Origin: Xenorhabdus vietnamensis
GTDB lineage: Bacteria > Pseudomonadota > Gammaproteobacteria > Enterobacterales > Enterobacteriaceae
Direction of reading: 5' to 3'
Assembly (NCBI RefSeq): GCF_002127535.1
Contig: NZ_MUBJ01000025.1
Span: 1-57,347 of the forward strand
DNA: 57,347 bases
The position numbers were made by a program, and so were the translations under genes. Under the pieces are notes generated by a model, which saw nothing but the letters and a program-made list of their open reading frames with translations, did no database searches and was not told the origin of the DNA. The stretch's first letter is position 1, and each line of letters opens with the position of its first letter. Shown here one piece after another: positions 9,982 to 21,564 of the stretch.

Positions 9982-10024
9982 ATTCATTTATCAATCAATT
10001 ACACTTATCAACTACATTAATTAA

Positions 10025-10621
10025 CTACCAATCAACGCCTTTCTGTGCTTTGATTCCGGCATTAAAAGCATGTTTTACCGGGCGCATTTCCGTAATTGTA
10101 TCGGCATATTCCAGTAATTCTCGATGGCATCCTCTGCCTGTGATAATTACACTTTGATGTGAAGGGCGCTGCTTGAGGGCAGTCAGGACATCGGCAAGCG
10201 CTAAATAACCGCAACTGATCATGTAAGTCAATTCATCCAGCATCACAAGATGCAATGAAGGATCGGATAACATTCTCACAGCATGTTTCCATGCGGCTTG
10301 GCAGGCAGCGGTATCTGTTTCACGATTTTGTGTCTCCCATGTGAAACCAGTAGCCATCACATGAAATTCAACACCTTGTTGCGCCAGCAAGTTTCTTTCA
10401 CCGCTTTCCCAAGTTCCTTTGATGAATTGGATAACGCCAGCACGCTGCCCGTGACCGATTGCACGAACGACTGTGCCAAATGCAGCAGTGGTTTTTCCTT
10501 TACCATTTCCGGTGAATACAATGACGATTCCCCGTTCTTGCTGTGCGGCTTCAATGCGGGCATCGACTTTTTCTTTCAGGCGTTGTTGTCTTTTTTGATA
10601 CTGACTGTTATCTCTGGTCAT
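10025..10621 (-). CDS. btuR: corrinoid adenosyltransferase (ATP:cob(I)alamin), BtuR/CobO
   Basis: 198 residues. The Walker A motif GNGKGKTTAAFG (about 39-50) follows a basic N-terminal helix. VIQFIKGTW and the LDELTY block typical of BtuR/CobO/CobA are present. It transfers the adenosyl group of ATP to reduced cobalamin or cobinamide, forming the coenzyme B12 form. Its start overlaps the yciK stop by one base (TAATG), so the two are translationally coupled, the same pair as in E. coli. Confidence 0.95.
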   Translation of the reverse strand: MTRDNSQYQKRQQRLKEKVDARIEAAQQERGIVIVFTGNGKGKTTAAFGTVVRAIGHGQRAGVIQFIKGTWESGERNLLAQQGVEFHVMATGFTWETQNRETDTAACQAAWKHAVRMLSDPSLHLVMLDELTYMISCGYLALADVLTALKQRPSHQSVIITGRGCHRELLEYADTITEMRPVKHAFNAGIKAQKGVDW

Positions 10622-11385
10622 TATTCGGCAGGCCCCGCTTTGCGACCGGGTTGGGCATCAAAACTGATACCGGAATCATTTCGGCTGTCATCTCCCATTA
10701 CATAAAGATAGACAGGCATAATATCCGCTGGTGTTTTTAACTTGGCAGAGTTTTCATCAGGAAAGGCATTCGCCCGCATACTGGTGCGTGTTCCGCCGGG
10801 GTTGATACAGTTAATGCGTAGAGATGTGTTTTGATATTCTTGCGCCAAAATTTGCATTAAGCCTTCGGTAGCAAACTTGGATACCGCATAGGCTCCCCAG
10901 CCACTTCTGCCTTCTCGGCCAACACTGGAGCTGGTAAACACTAAAGAGCCGCTGGTGGATTTCAATAAAAGAGGAATTAGCGCCTGAGTCAGCATAAAAG
11001 TAGCGTTGACATTCACTTGCATCACTTCATGCCAAAGTTTGGCAGGTTGTTCTACGATAGGAGCAACGACACCAAGAAACCCTGCGTTATGCAAAACACC
11101 ATCCAAATGCGAATAACGCTGTGCCAGATTTTTGGCGAAAATTTGACACTCTTCTGCGGTCACAGTCAGCAAATCCATCGTATAAATATCAGCAGGTAAA
11201 CCGCCATCGTTTTCAACTTGTTGTTTGACTGCTTGCAGTTTCGTGGTTGTACGTCCCAGCAAAATAACTTGGGCACCGTGACGAGCATAAGTCAGTGCGG
11301 CCTCACGTCCAATGCCATCGCCAGCACCGGTTACTAAAATAATTTTTTGTTGCAGTAGATCACTATTGGGTTGGTAATGAAACAT
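10621..11385 (-). CDS. yciK: SDR-family oxidoreductase YciK
   Basis: 254 residues with a classical short-chain dehydrogenase layout: NAD(P)-binding GAGDGIG (20-26), HNAG (99-102), a Ser-rich strand (TSSSVG) and catalytic Tyr166-x3-Lys170 (YAVSK). E. coli YciK is the orthologue and also precedes btuR; its physiological substrate is not established. Cytosolic. The gene is divergent from sohB, with about 200 bases of intergenic DNA before the sohB start. Confidence 0.93.
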   Translation of the reverse strand: MFHYQPNSDLLQQKIILVTGAGDGIGREAALTYARHGAQVILLGRTTTKLQAVKQQVENDGGLPADIYTMDLLTVTAEECQIFAKNLAQRYSHLDGVLHNAGFLGVVAPIVEQPAKLWHEVMQVNVNATFMLTQALIPLLLKSTSGSLVFTSSSVGREGRSGWGAYAVSKFATEGLMQILAQEYQNTSLRINCINPGGTRTSMRANAFPDENSAKLKTPADIMPVYLYVMGDDSRNDSGISFDAQPGRKAGPAE

Positions 11386-11591
11386 CAGACAATCTTCCTG
11401 TATTGCTTGTGAATCTATGACTTGCCATTTCAGGATGGCATATGCAGGTTCTTATCAGAACAAAACTTAAAGTTTCCGTCAAATTTGTGCTTATGGCTAT
11501 AGCGGTGTTAAACAAACTGTTAGAGTAAGACTTTCGATTTTTAGTTAGAATGAAGCATATTGTTCATCATAAATTAATGAAAGGTGGATCT

Positions 11592-12638
11592 GTGGAATAT
11601 TTGTCTCTATACGGATTGTTTTTAGCTAAAGTGCTCACGGTGGTCTTAGCAGTCGTCGTTCTGGTAGTAGTTTGTATTGGTTTAGGTGTGCGTAAAACAA
11701 TGCACAAAGGGGAATTAAAACTGATTAATCTTGGTGAGTCATACAAGGAAAAGCAGCGTCAAATGCAGCAGGCCCGAATGAGCGAGGTAGAACAGAAAAT
11801 CTGGCAAAAAGCATTCAAAAAGCAGCAAAAGAGTGATGACAAACAGAAAAGAGCGGAAGCCAAAACTGGCCAGAAAGGCTTACAGAAGCCGAATCTTTAT
11901 GTTCTGGATTTTAAGGGCAGTATGGACGCTCATGAGGTGGACTCCCTCCGCGAAGAGATTAGTGCAATATTGGCAGTAGCAGACAAAAATGATGAAGTGT
12001 TACTGCGTCTGGAAAGCCCTGGCGGTGTGGTTCATGGATATGGGCTGGCAGCATCTCAACTGGCTCGTCTGCGACAGAAAGGAGTACGTCTGACGGTTGC
12101 CGTGGATAAAGTAGCTGCAAGTGGTGGTTATATGATGGCTTGTGTGGCTGATCGCATTATTGCTGCACCGTTTGCGATTATTGGCTCTATTGGCGTTGTG
12201 GCGCAATTGCCAAATATTCATAGATTATTGAAGAAAAATGATATTGATGTGGAATTGCATACTGCTGGCGAGTACAAACGTACTTTGACTGTTCTGGGCG
12301 AAAATACTGAACAGGGTCGCAAGAAATTTCAGGAAGATCTGAATGAAACACATCAGTTATTCAAATCATTTATTCATCAACACCGCCCATCTTTGGATGT
12401 GGAAAAAGTAGCGACGGGTGAGTATTGGTATGGTACACAGGCAAAAGAGAATGGACTGATTGATGAGATGGGTGTTAGCGATGATTTCCTGATTGAAAAA
12501 ATCAAACACTATGAAGTTATTGGCGTCAACTATTCTCGCCGTAAACGTGTTATAGAATGTTTTATGGGTAGTGCGATGGAAAATGTTGATAAATTGTTTA
12601 TGCGCTGGTGGCAAAGGGGAGAAAAGCCTTTATTATAA
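11592..12638 (+). CDS. sohB: inner-membrane peptidase SohB (S49 family)
   Basis: Read from GTG 11592 this is 348 residues, close to E. coli SohB (349), and begins with the conserved SLYGLFLAKVLTVVLA membrane segment. The open frame extends 14 codons upstream to an ATG at 11550, but only the GTG has a ribosome site (AAAGGTGG, 11580-11587). One transmembrane helix (about 7-33) is followed by a charged, coiled-coil-like linker (40-98) and the S49 protease domain with Ser177 (VAASGGYM) and Lys229 (GEYKRTLT), the Ser-Lys dyad of the SppA/SohB group. A periplasmic-side protease of unclear natural substrate; in E. coli, extra copies suppress loss of HtrA. Confidence 0.92.
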   Translation: MEYLSLYGLFLAKVLTVVLAVVVLVVVCIGLGVRKTMHKGELKLINLGESYKEKQRQMQQARMSEVEQKIWQKAFKKQQKSDDKQKRAEAKTGQKGLQKPNLYVLDFKGSMDAHEVDSLREEISAILAVADKNDEVLLRLESPGGVVHGYGLAASQLARLRQKGVRLTVAVDKVAASGGYMMACVADRIIAAPFAIIGSIGVVAQLPNIHRLLKKNDIDVELHTAGEYKRTLTVLGENTEQGRKKFQEDLNETHQLFKSFIHQHRPSLDVEKVATGEYWYGTQAKENGLIDEMGVSDDFLIEKIKHYEVIGVNYSRRKRVIECFMGSAMENVDKLFMRWWQRGEKPLL

Positions 12639-12722
12639 AAAAAGTGGCTATAAACAAGTACCATGTGCTAAACCGATTCAAAAAAATTTCTGAAATCAGC
12701 TATTGAAATTATCATAAATAAA

Positions 12723-12768
12723 ATGCGGGTCAATAAAGGAAATCTTGCTATATCCTTATTACCCGCAT
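12723..12768. repeat. inverted repeat between sohB and the yciN remnant
   Basis: ATGCGGGT (12723-12730) pairs with ACCCGCAT (12761-12768), and the inner AATAAAGGA pairs with TCCTTATT with one bulge. It lies between two convergent genes and may be a shared terminator, though T tracts are poor. Confidence 0.45.
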
Positions 12769-12815
12769 ATTTATTGAGAGCTTATCAATCCGGCAGAAAT
12801 GGTATTGTTAATTTT

Positions 12816-12944
12816 TTAAGCTACACCTTTTTGGTCCACATTATCTGCGCACATTCCCTGTATAAAATCGTTGTGTTTCTTAATGATTTCATCTGCTTTT
12901 TTTAGTAACTGTTTTCGCTTAATTGGAATGATTTCAGTTTGCAT
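12816..12944 (-). pseudogene. yciN: truncated YciN (DUF2498)
   Basis: A 42-residue frame begins ATG at 12944 and reads MQTEIIPIKRKQLLKKADEI and on through IIKKH to a TAA at 12816-12818. The PI-R-LL--A--II--H pattern matches the N-terminal half of E. coli YciN (83 residues), and the position (minus strand between sohB and topA) is exactly that of E. coli yciN. The conserved C-terminal half is absent: no frame after the stop restores it. Either a decayed gene or a short form still translated. No good ribosome site is visible. Confidence 0.6.
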
Positions 12945-13251
12945 TTATTGTGCTCATTCAAGAAATAAGTTGTTGCGCATCGTTTTTTATCAGGTAGAGT
13001 GTGGGCTTTTCGTCATGCAGATGGAATATTTTGTTTACAACTGTTAAATCATACAATTGCATGGCCTGTGTTGGTATATAAAATACTCTAAATATTTCAA
13101 AGAGTTTTGCGCTTAAACAAAAGTACAAGATAAAAATTAGTTGATATATTGCAAATCTACCGCAATATAAAAAGAGGTTTTATTTTATATATCGCAACAT
13201 AACGCCGTGATTTTCGCCATCTGAAAAGAAGATAATTAGGTAAAGGTAACT
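12945..13251 (+). other. topA upstream region
   Basis: 307 AT-rich bases. I see no gene. The stretch is expected to hold the topA promoters, which in E. coli are multiple and supercoiling-sensitive, but I could not pick out a convincing -35/-10 pair by eye. Confidence 0.4.
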
Positions 13252-15849
13252 ATGGCTAAAGCTCTTGTTATAGTGGAGTCCCCGGCAAAAGCCAAAACAA
13301 TCAATAAATATCTGGGGAATGACTACGTTGTGAAATCCAGTGTAGGTCATATCCGTGATTTGCCGACGAGTGGAACAGTGAGTCAAAAGAGTTCAAGCTC
13401 ATCTACTGATAAGAATAAAAAGAAAGTAAAAAAAGATGAGAAAACGGCGCTGATAAATCGTATGGGCGTTGATCCCTATCATGGTTGGGAAGCGAACTAT
13501 CAAATTTTGCCAGGCAAAGAAAAAGTCGTTTCAGAGCTGCAAACATTGGCTGAAAAAGCTAAGCATGTCTATCTCGCAACGGATCTTGACCGTGAGGGAG
13601 AAGCTATTGCATGGCATCTGCGGGAAGTGATTGGTGGAGATGATTCCCGTTTCAGTAGGGTAGTATTTAATGAAATTACTAAAAATGCAATCACACAGGC
13701 TTTTGATAAACCCGGTGAATTGAATATTGACCGTGTTAATGCTCAGCAAGCGCGTCGTTTTATGGATCGTGTTGTGGGCTATATGGTTTCCCCGTTATTG
13801 TGGAAAAAAGTTGCCAGAGGGTTGTCCGCAGGGCGGGTTCAATCTGTCGCAGTTCGCCTTGTTGTTGAGCGGGAACGTGAAATCAAGGCATTTGTGCCGG
13901 AAGAATACTGGCAACTGCACGCGGATTTAATGGCAAAGGGAGATACCGCTCTCCATATGGAAGTCACCCATGAGAAGGGAAAGCCGTTTAAACCCGTAAA
14001 TGCTCAACAAACGCAATCAGCAGTATCTTTGCTTGAGAAAGCGAAATATAAAGTGATTGATCGTGAAGATCGCCCGACATCCAGTAAGCCGAGTGCACCG
14101 TTCATCACCTCAACATTGCAACAGGCCGCAAGTACACGGCTTGGGTTTGGGGTCAAGAAAACCATGATGATGGCACAACGTTTATATGAAGCTGGGCATA
14201 TCACTTATATGCGTACCGATTCGACTAATTTGAGTCAAGATGCTTTGGAAATGGTTCGTGGTTATGTCAGTAACCATTTTGGTGACAAATATTTACCGAA
14301 AAGTGCCAATATTTACAGCAGTAAGGAAAATTCCCAAGAAGCCCATGAGGCGATTCGCCCTTCAAATGTTGATATCATGGCAGAAGCACTGAAAGATATG
14401 GAAGCTGATGCGCAAAAATTGTATCAGCTTATCTGGCGTCAGTTTATCGCTTGTCAAATGATGCCTGCAAAATATGATTCCACAACACTGACCGTTCACG
14501 CTGGCGATTTTGAGTTGCGCGCGAAAGGCCGTACTCTGCGTTTTGATGGCTGGACAAAAGTAATGCCGATTTTGCGTAAAGGGGACGAAGATAATACTTT
14601 GCCAGTAATTGAAATGGGAACAGAACTTGATTTGCAAGAATTGCTGCCAAGTCAGCACTTTACAAAACCACCAGCGCGTTTTAGTGAAGCGTCCTTGGTC
14701 AGGGAGTTGGAAAAACGTGGGATTGGCCGCCCATCAACTTATGCATCAATTATCTCAACGATTCAGGATCGTGGTTATGTTCGAGTAGAAAACCGCCGAT
14801 TCTATGCGGAGAAAATGGGTGAAATCGTCAATGATCGTTTGGAAGAAAATTTCAACGAATTGATGAGTTATGATTTTACGGCAAGAATGGAAGACCAGCT
14901 CGATCATGTAGCCAATAATGAGGCGGATTGGAAAGGCATTCTGGACGAATTTTTCTCCAATTTCAGTGAACAGCTTGATGTAGCCAATAAAGATCCTGAT
15001 GAAGGTGGAATGCGCCCGAATCCGATGGTGATTACATCAATTGAGTGTCCTACCTGTAGCCGTCCGATGGGAATACGTACTGCGACAACAGGCGTATTTC
15101 TTGGCTGCTCTGGTTATGCCCTATCACCTAAAGAGAGATGCAAGCAGACTATTAACCTTATTCCGGAAAATGAAATTTTAAATATTCTGGAGGGGGATGA
15201 TGCTGAAACTAATGCACTGCGTGCTCGTCATCGCTGTAAAAAATGTGGTACAGCGATGGATAGTTATTTAATTGATAACCAGCGGAAATTGCATGTATGT
15301 GGTAACAATCCTGCATGTGATGGCTATAAAGTTGAAGAAGGTGAATTTCGCATCAAGGGCTATGACGGCCCAATAGTCGAGTGTGATAAGTGCGGTTCAG
15401 AAATGCACCTGAAAATGGGGCGTTTTGGTAAATATATGGGCTGTACAAACGAAGAATGTAAAAATACCCGTAAGATTTTGCGTAATGGGGAAGTTGCGCC
15501 ACCTAAAGAGGATCCTGTTCCTTTACCTGAACTGGCATGTGAAAAATCAGATGCTTACTTTGTTCTGCGTGATGGTGCAGCCGGAGTATTTTTAGCGGCT
15601 AACACTTTCCCTAAATCTCGTGAAACGCGAGCACCATTGGTTGAGGAGTTAGTTCAATTCAAAGATCGCTTGCCGGAGAAATTGCGTTATTTGGCTGAAG
15701 CACCTGTTGCTGATCCAGAGGGGAATAAAACAATTGTTCGTTTTAGCCGTAAAACTAAGCAGCAGTACGTTTCTTCTGAGAAAAATAGCAAAGCTACCGG
15801 ATGGACAGCATTTTTTGTTGAAGGGGCTTGGGTTGTGAAAGAGAAATAA
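13252..15849 (+). CDS. topA: DNA topoisomerase I (type IA)
   Basis: 865 residues, the same length as E. coli TopA. The TOPRIM domain starts at once ([14 protein letters not shown]; acidic [16 protein letters not shown]), and the catalytic tyrosine falls at Tyr319 in [10 protein letters not shown], as in E. coli. The C-terminal part carries three Cys4 zinc ribbons (CPTCSRPMG...C...C; CKKCG...C...C; CDKCGSEM...C...C) and a further DNA-binding domain rich in aromatic and basic residues. It relaxes negative supercoils behind RNA polymerase. A strong terminator follows at 15961. Confidence 0.98.
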   Translation: MAKALVIVESPAKAKTINKYLGNDYVVKSSVGHIRDLPTSGTVSQKSSSSSTDKNKKKVKKDEKTALINRMGVDPYHGWEANYQILPGKEKVVSELQTLAEKAKHVYLATDLDREGEAIAWHLREVIGGDDSRFSRVVFNEITKNAITQAFDKPGELNIDRVNAQQARRFMDRVVGYMVSPLLWKKVARGLSAGRVQSVAVRLVVEREREIKAFVPEEYWQLHADLMAKGDTALHMEVTHEKGKPFKPVNAQQTQSAVSLLEKAKYKVIDREDRPTSSKPSAPFITSTLQQAASTRLGFGVKKTMMMAQRLYEAGHITYMRTDSTNLSQDALEMVRGYVSNHFGDKYLPKSANIYSSKENSQEAHEAIRPSNVDIMAEALKDMEADAQKLYQLIWRQFIACQMMPAKYDSTTLTVHAGDFELRAKGRTLRFDGWTKVMPILRKGDEDNTLPVIEMGTELDLQELLPSQHFTKPPARFSEASLVRELEKRGIGRPSTYASIISTIQDRGYVRVENRRFYAEKMGEIVNDRLEENFNELMSYDFTARMEDQLDHVANNEADWKGILDEFFSNFSEQLDVANKDPDEGGMRPNPMVITSIECPTCSRPMGIRTATTGVFLGCSGYALSPKERCKQTINLIPENEILNILEGDDAETNALRARHRCKKCGTAMDSYLIDNQRKLHVCGNNPACDGYKVEEGEFRIKGYDGPIVECDKCGSEMHLKMGRFGKYMGCTNEECKNTRKILRNGEVAPPKEDPVPLPELACEKSDAYFVLRDGAAGVFLAANTFPKSRETRAPLVEELVQFKDRLPEKLRYLAEAPVADPEGNKTIVRFSRKTKQQYVSSEKNSKATGWTAFFVEGAWVVKEK

Positions 15850-15960
15850 TCGATCTGATGATTAGTTTATGTATTATACCCTTATTTATTGAGTATATTT
15901 CATAGATATATATTTAGAGAGATATTTCTTTTTTTGAGAGAAATGTAACTTTTCTTTCTA

Positions 15961-15990
15961 AAAAGCCAGTCCAATGGGCTGGCTTTTTTT
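15961..15990 (+). terminator. topA Rho-independent terminator
   Basis: A stem AAAAGCCAGTCC / GGGCTGGCTTTT (15961-15972 with 15976-15987, one G-T pair), three-base loop, then a T run. Confidence 0.9.
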
Positions 15991-16161
15991 GTATTTCAGC
16001 AAAATTAAAACACAATATATCTGCAACAAACGTTTGATAATAGTTACTCAATCTAATTATTTGTTATATAAATATACAGTAGCTGTTATAGTGGTTATAT
16101 ATTGACAAATATATATTCTATATAGTTATAAATGAATAACCATTAGCAATATAGACATTGA

Positions 16162-17184
<1,023 letters not shown>

Positions 17185-17198
17185 ATAATAGATTAAAG

Positions 17199-17240
17199 AA
17201 GATTAACCGCTTCCTTATATCCCAGGAAGTGGTCGATCTT
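17199..17240 (+). terminator. probable cysB terminator
   Basis: ACCGCTTCCT (17206-17215) pairs with AGGAAGTGGT (17224-17233, one G-T pair), extended by AAGAT/ATCTT. The T tract is short (CTTTAT). Confidence 0.55.
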
Positions 17241-17264
17241 TATCGTTAACTCTTTTACTTCCTT

Positions 17265-17501
17265 TCAGTGCAATGAAAACGCCGTTTTGATCGTCAGTTC
17301 TTTCCAATGTGGATTGGTTTTGGCAGCATGATCATATAAAACTCCGTGTTCCCCCTCATTAGGATTGAGTACAAACGGAGTGTGTGTACCAGTCAAAGAA
17401 AAAGAAGAGGAAACCGAAACCAGCAATCCAAAGCTATAAATAGAAATACATTCAGTGATATTGTTTTTTTCCGTCATTTTCATTTTATGCGGTATGTACA
17501 C
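17265..17501 (-). CDS. possible small hypothetical protein
   Basis: A 78-codon frame opening at GTG 17501 with GGAG about ten bases upstream (alternative ATGs at codons 7 and 9). The C-terminal half (TGTHTPFVLNPNEGEHGV, then LYDHAAKTNPHWKEL) has a plausible protein composition, unlike the shadow frames nearby. It lies 92 bases downstream of the unknown 279-residue gene on the same strand, so the two may be one unit. No family recognised and no support beyond the reading frame. Confidence 0.35.
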   Translation of the reverse strand: MYIPHKMKMTEKNNITECISIYSFGLLVSVSSSFSLTGTHTPFVLNPNEGEHGVLYDHAAKTNPHWKELTIKTAFSLH

Positions 17502-17593
17502 AGGCCTGTAGCTCCATATAAATTGAATTTAAGTGAGGATTGCTGATTTTGATTTAATGAAAATATCTTCAACTTTCTGATACCACAATTGTT

Positions 17594-18433
17594 TTATGAT
17601 TCTTTTGGGATCACAGTCTTAAAATCACCACTGAAAAAACTATCAGAATCTTCAATAGAAGATTTTTGGTTTTTAAGAATGAAATTATCGAAGGCTGTTT
17701 TGATATCATGATCTTCTAACGCTTGATAATTAAATAATGAAATACAAGAGGAGTAAGTAAATTCAACATTAATATTTTCACTAGAAGCGCAGCTCGACGT
17801 TATTTCTGAATTGGTTCTGTTAAAATCTATTTTATACAGTTTCATTTTAGGGACATACATGACTCGATCCTCAACTCCAATAGCCTCAATAACACTGGCT
17901 AATGTGAGGGTGGAATAATGATCCCCATTGCGTTTTAAACCAAGTCGGATGGCATCACCTTGTTTTTGCAGGAAAGTGGAAAAACTTTTAAGGCTGGGCG
18001 AGCCTGCATTCAAAATGATATCCATGATAAGTTGGAGTAAATTTGTTGCAATCGAAATTCCTTTCATTTCATGTTGATAAGTTTGATTTTCGATATTCAT
18101 GACACTCATTAATGGTAATTTTGCCATGATATCGCCCCAGAATTGAATGTCAGTCTTATACTCTTTGCCATGAATATTGGTATATTTAGTGATGTAGTCA
18201 GTGGCTATTGAAGAAAGGGCGATCTGTATTTTTTTGATTTCATTCACCTTTTGTATGACACTGCCTTTGTCAGCAATGTTTGACGTAATAATAAATTGAA
18301 TAAGGCCATCTGTGTCGCTCATCTGATAATCTGACAAAGAAAACTTATCTTTAATACTAACGGAAAAGAATTGATCTGCTTGTTGTATATGATTTAAATA
18401 ATGTTGGTATTCTGTATTTTTCTTTGTATTCAT
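17594..18433 (-). CDS. hypothetical protein, 279 residues
   Basis: I do not recognise this protein. The ATG at 18433 is preferred because it has GGAG seven bases upstream; the frame extends 20 codons further to 18493 without a ribosome site. No signal peptide. The protein looks soluble and mostly helical, with one hydrophobic helix near the middle (GISIATNLLQLIMDIILNAG) and several Cys/Ser-rich positions late in the chain (SSCASSEN, YSSCISLF). It is AT-rich and inserted between cysB and acnA, which are close neighbours in E. coli, so it is probably acquired. Position and composition suggest an accessory, possibly host-related function, but nothing in the sequence names it. Confidence 0.7.
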   Translation of the reverse strand: MNTKKNTEYQHYLNHIQQADQFFSVSIKDKFSLSDYQMSDTDGLIQFIITSNIADKGSVIQKVNEIKKIQIALSSIATDYITKYTNIHGKEYKTDIQFWGDIMAKLPLMSVMNIENQTYQHEMKGISIATNLLQLIMDIILNAGSPSLKSFSTFLQKQGDAIRLGLKRNGDHYSTLTLASVIEAIGVEDRVMYVPKMKLYKIDFNRTNSEITSSCASSENINVEFTYSSCISLFNYQALEDHDIKTAFDNFILKNQKSSIEDSDSFFSGDFKTVIPKES

Positions 18434-18734
18434 AATTTGTCTCCGATCTCGAATAAACGCATTGAACATGCTGAATATACTTTCATTTTTCAAGTTGTAA
18501 TTTGAAATCTAAAATCTGTTCGCCAGAAATGTGTAGAAGTTTTAGAGCCAATTCAGTCAAGTTATTATTATGTGAATAAAACACAACTGCTTTGGGTATG
18601 TCATCATTAAAATTTATCAATTAATGAGGGTTTACAGCTAGTTAGCAAAATGTGTGATTACAGAATAACAAATATTTACTTATATGTTATGTTTAATGGT
18701 GTAGCTGACCATAAATAATAAGAAAGGAGGAGTT

Positions 18735-21467
18735 ATGTCGTTTAAATTGAAAACGGACTGTGCTTCAACACTCTCGATTGGTAGTAAATTGAGAGGCAAT
18801 AAATCTGTTGGCAGTACAACCTATCACTATTACAGCTTACCTCTGTTATCTGAACAATTGGGCGATATATCCCGCCTACCAAAGTCCCTGAAAGTTTTGC
18901 TTGAAAATCTCCTGCGCAATATTGATGGTGAGTCCGTTGTGGAAGACGATTTGAAAGCGCTGGTGGAATGGCAAAAAAACGGTCATGCAGATCGAGAAAT
19001 TGCTTATCGTCCTGCTCGTGTGCTTATGCAGGATTTTACAGGGGTACCAGCTGTAGTGGATCTTGCTGCGATGCGGGAAGCCGTGTTGAGACTCGGTGGA
19101 AATGTAGAACAAGTTAATCCGCTATCACCTGTTGATTTGGTTATTGATCACTCGGTGATGGTTGATAAATTCGGTACTGAACAAGCATTTTCAGAAAATG
19201 TTCAGATAGAGATGGCCCGCAACTATGAACGTTATCTGTTCTTACGCTGGGGCCAGAAGGCTTTTAATCGTTTCCGCGTTGTTCCCCCCGGGACAGGAAT
19301 CTGTCATCAGGTTAATCTTGAGTATCTGGGGAAAGCTGTTTGGTATGAAAATCAGGATGGTAAGGATTTTGCTTATCCTGATACGCTGGTCGGAACGGAT
19401 TCCCACACAACTATGATTAATGGATTGGGAGTTCTGGGTTGGGGAGTAGGAGGTATTGAGGCCGAGGCAGCCATGCTGGGGCAACCTGTTTCCATGCTAA
19501 TCCCTGATGTTATTGGTTTTAAACTGACTGGAAAATTGCGGGAAGGGATTACGGCAACTGACCTTGTACTGACTGTGACACAGATGCTGCGCAAGCACGG
19601 TGTTGTGGGTAAATTTGTTGAATTTTACGGTGACGGGTTATCTGCTCTGCCGTTGGCAGATAGAGCAACTATTGCCAATATGTCCCCTGAATATGGTGCA
19701 ACTTGCGGTTTCTTCCCTATTGATGACATCACATTAGGCTATATGCGATTAACTGGGCGCCATGAGGAAGAAATTGCCTTGGTTGAAGCTTATTGCAAAA
19801 CTCAGGGGTTATGGCGTAACGAGGGTGATACTCCTATATTTACTGACACTCTTGAATTGGATATGTCGACGGTTGAGGCAAGCTTGGCTGGGCCGAAACG
19901 TCCTCAAGACAGAATTTCACTGGAAAATGTACCGCAGGCTTTTCAATCTGCTATGGAATTGGATATCCATAAAATCCAAGATAATTCATCAGCAGCACCA
20001 ACTACAGCAGCAATTACTTTAAATAACCAAACTTTTTCATTGCAAGATGGTGCCGTGGTTATTGCTGCTATTACCTCTTGTACAAACACTTCTAACCCCA
20101 GTGTATTGATGACGGCAGGTTTACTTGCCAAAAAAGCAGTTGAGAAAGGTTTGCAACGTAAAGCATGGGTTAAAACTTCATTGGCTCCAGGCTCGAAAGT
20201 AGTGACAGATTATCTGGAACTGGCAGGTTTAATGCCATATCTGGAAAAACTAGGTTTTAATTTAGTGGGATATGGTTGTACTACCTGTATTGGGAACTCT
20301 GGGCCATTGCCTGATCTTATTGAAGCAGCAATTAAGCAATCTGATCTGACTGTTGGAGCTGTGCTTTCTGGTAACCGTAATTTTGAAGGGCGCATTCATC
20401 CATTGGTGAAAACAAACTGGTTGGCATCACCACCATTGGTAGTGGCTTATGCTCTTTCTGGCAGTATGAGAAAGGATTTAACGAGAGAGCCTATCGGGAA
20501 AGATCAGCACGGCAATGATGTGTACTTGAAAGATATTTGGCCTAATAGTGCAGAAGTTGCAGAAGCAGTTGGAAAAGTCAGAACTGAAATGTTCCATAAA
20601 GAATACAATGCCGTATTTGATGGTGACGAAAGTTGGCAATCTTTAAGCGTAGAAAGTTCGGCAACTTATTCTTGGCAGCAGGATTCCACTTATATACGGC
20701 ATCCACCTTTCTTCAGTGATATGACGGCTGAACCTAAACCGGTTACAGATATTCATCAGGCCCACATTTTGGCGATCTTGGGGGATTCAGTCACGACGGA
20801 TCACATTTCCCCTGCGGGAAATATCAAGACTGACAGTCCCGCCGGACGTTATTTGCAAGAGCATGGTGTTGAACCAAAAGATTTTAACTCTTATGGTTCA
20901 AGGCGTGGCAACCATGAAGTTATGATGCGAGGAACATTTGCCAATATTCGTATTCGCAATGAAATGGTATCAGGAATTGAAGGAGGATATACCTGCCATA
21001 TTCCTTCACAATCCCAACTTGCTATTTATGATGCCGCCATGCGTTATCAAGAGGAAAAAATACCATTAGCCGTTATTGCGGGTAAAGAATATGGTTCAGG
21101 ATCAAGCCGCGATTGGGCGGCGAAAGGAACAAGATTGCTGGGGGTTAGGGTTGTGATTGCGGAATCTTTTGAGCGCATTCATCGTTCTAACTTGATTGGC
21201 ATGGGGGTCTTGCCATTGGAATTTCCTCAAGGCATTAACCGTAAGACATTAAATCTGACGGGAAAAGAGAAAATCGATATTACTGGATTAGCTAATATTC
21301 AGCCTGGACAAACAATTACGGTGAAAATTATCTATGCCAATGGACAGGAGGTTATAATTGATGCTCATTGCCGCATTGATACGGCAACAGAATTGGCTTA
21401 TTTCTATAATGATGGTATTTTGCATTATGTTATTCGTAACATGTTGAAATGCCAAAAATTTAAATAA
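18735..21467 (+). CDS. acnA: aconitate hydratase A
   Basis: 910 residues of the AcnA/IRP1-type aconitase. The [4Fe-4S] ligands are Cys449 (SCTNTSNP), Cys515 and Cys518 ([12 protein letters not shown]). The swivelling domain carries [13 protein letters not shown], whose serine is in the active site. It isomerises citrate to isocitrate through cis-aconitate in the TCA cycle; AcnA is the stress and stationary-phase form in E. coli. ATG with an excellent ribosome site (AAAGGAGGAG, 18723-18732). It ends at a shared terminator facing ribA. Confidence 0.97.
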   Translation: MSFKLKTDCASTLSIGSKLRGNKSVGSTTYHYYSLPLLSEQLGDISRLPKSLKVLLENLLRNIDGESVVEDDLKALVEWQKNGHADREIAYRPARVLMQDFTGVPAVVDLAAMREAVLRLGGNVEQVNPLSPVDLVIDHSVMVDKFGTEQAFSENVQIEMARNYERYLFLRWGQKAFNRFRVVPPGTGICHQVNLEYLGKAVWYENQDGKDFAYPDTLVGTDSHTTMINGLGVLGWGVGGIEAEAAMLGQPVSMLIPDVIGFKLTGKLREGITATDLVLTVTQMLRKHGVVGKFVEFYGDGLSALPLADRATIANMSPEYGATCGFFPIDDITLGYMRLTGRHEEEIALVEAYCKTQGLWRNEGDTPIFTDTLELDMSTVEASLAGPKRPQDRISLENVPQAFQSAMELDIHKIQDNSSAAPTTAAITLNNQTFSLQDGAVVIAAITSCTNTSNPSVLMTAGLLAKKAVEKGLQRKAWVKTSLAPGSKVVTDYLELAGLMPYLEKLGFNLVGYGCTTCIGNSGPLPDLIEAAIKQSDLTVGAVLSGNRNFEGRIHPLVKTNWLASPPLVVAYALSGSMRKDLTREPIGKDQHGNDVYLKDIWPNSAEVAEAVGKVRTEMFHKEYNAVFDGDESWQSLSVESSATYSWQQDSTYIRHPPFFSDMTAEPKPVTDIHQAHILAILGDSVTTDHISPAGNIKTDSPAGRYLQEHGVEPKDFNSYGSRRGNHEVMMRGTFANIRIRNEMVSGIEGGYTCHIPSQSQLAIYDAAMRYQEEKIPLAVIAGKEYGSGSSRDWAAKGTRLLGVRVVIAESFERIHRSNLIGMGVLPLEFPQGINRKTLNLTGKEKIDITGLANIQPGQTITVKIIYANGQEVIIDAHCRIDTATELAYFYNDGILHYVIRNMLKCQKFK

Positions 21468-21512
21468 GTATCAATCAGAAAAAATCGTACTTAGAAAAAT
21501 TGTCTCAGAAAT

Positions 21513-21542
21513 AAAAACTGCGCCCACACCGACGCAGTTTTT
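21513..21542. terminator. bidirectional terminator between acnA and ribA
   Basis: Perfect 10-bp stem AAAAACTGCG (21513-21522) / CGCAGTTTTT (21533-21542) with A and T tracts on the outer ends, serving both convergent genes. Confidence 0.88.
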
Positions 21543-21564
21543 GCAGAAAATAATTAGAGAACTT

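Noticed and set aside
12723..12905. 60-codon plus-strand ORF after sohB
   Set aside because: Antisense to the yciN remnant and spans an inverted repeat; no ribosome site.
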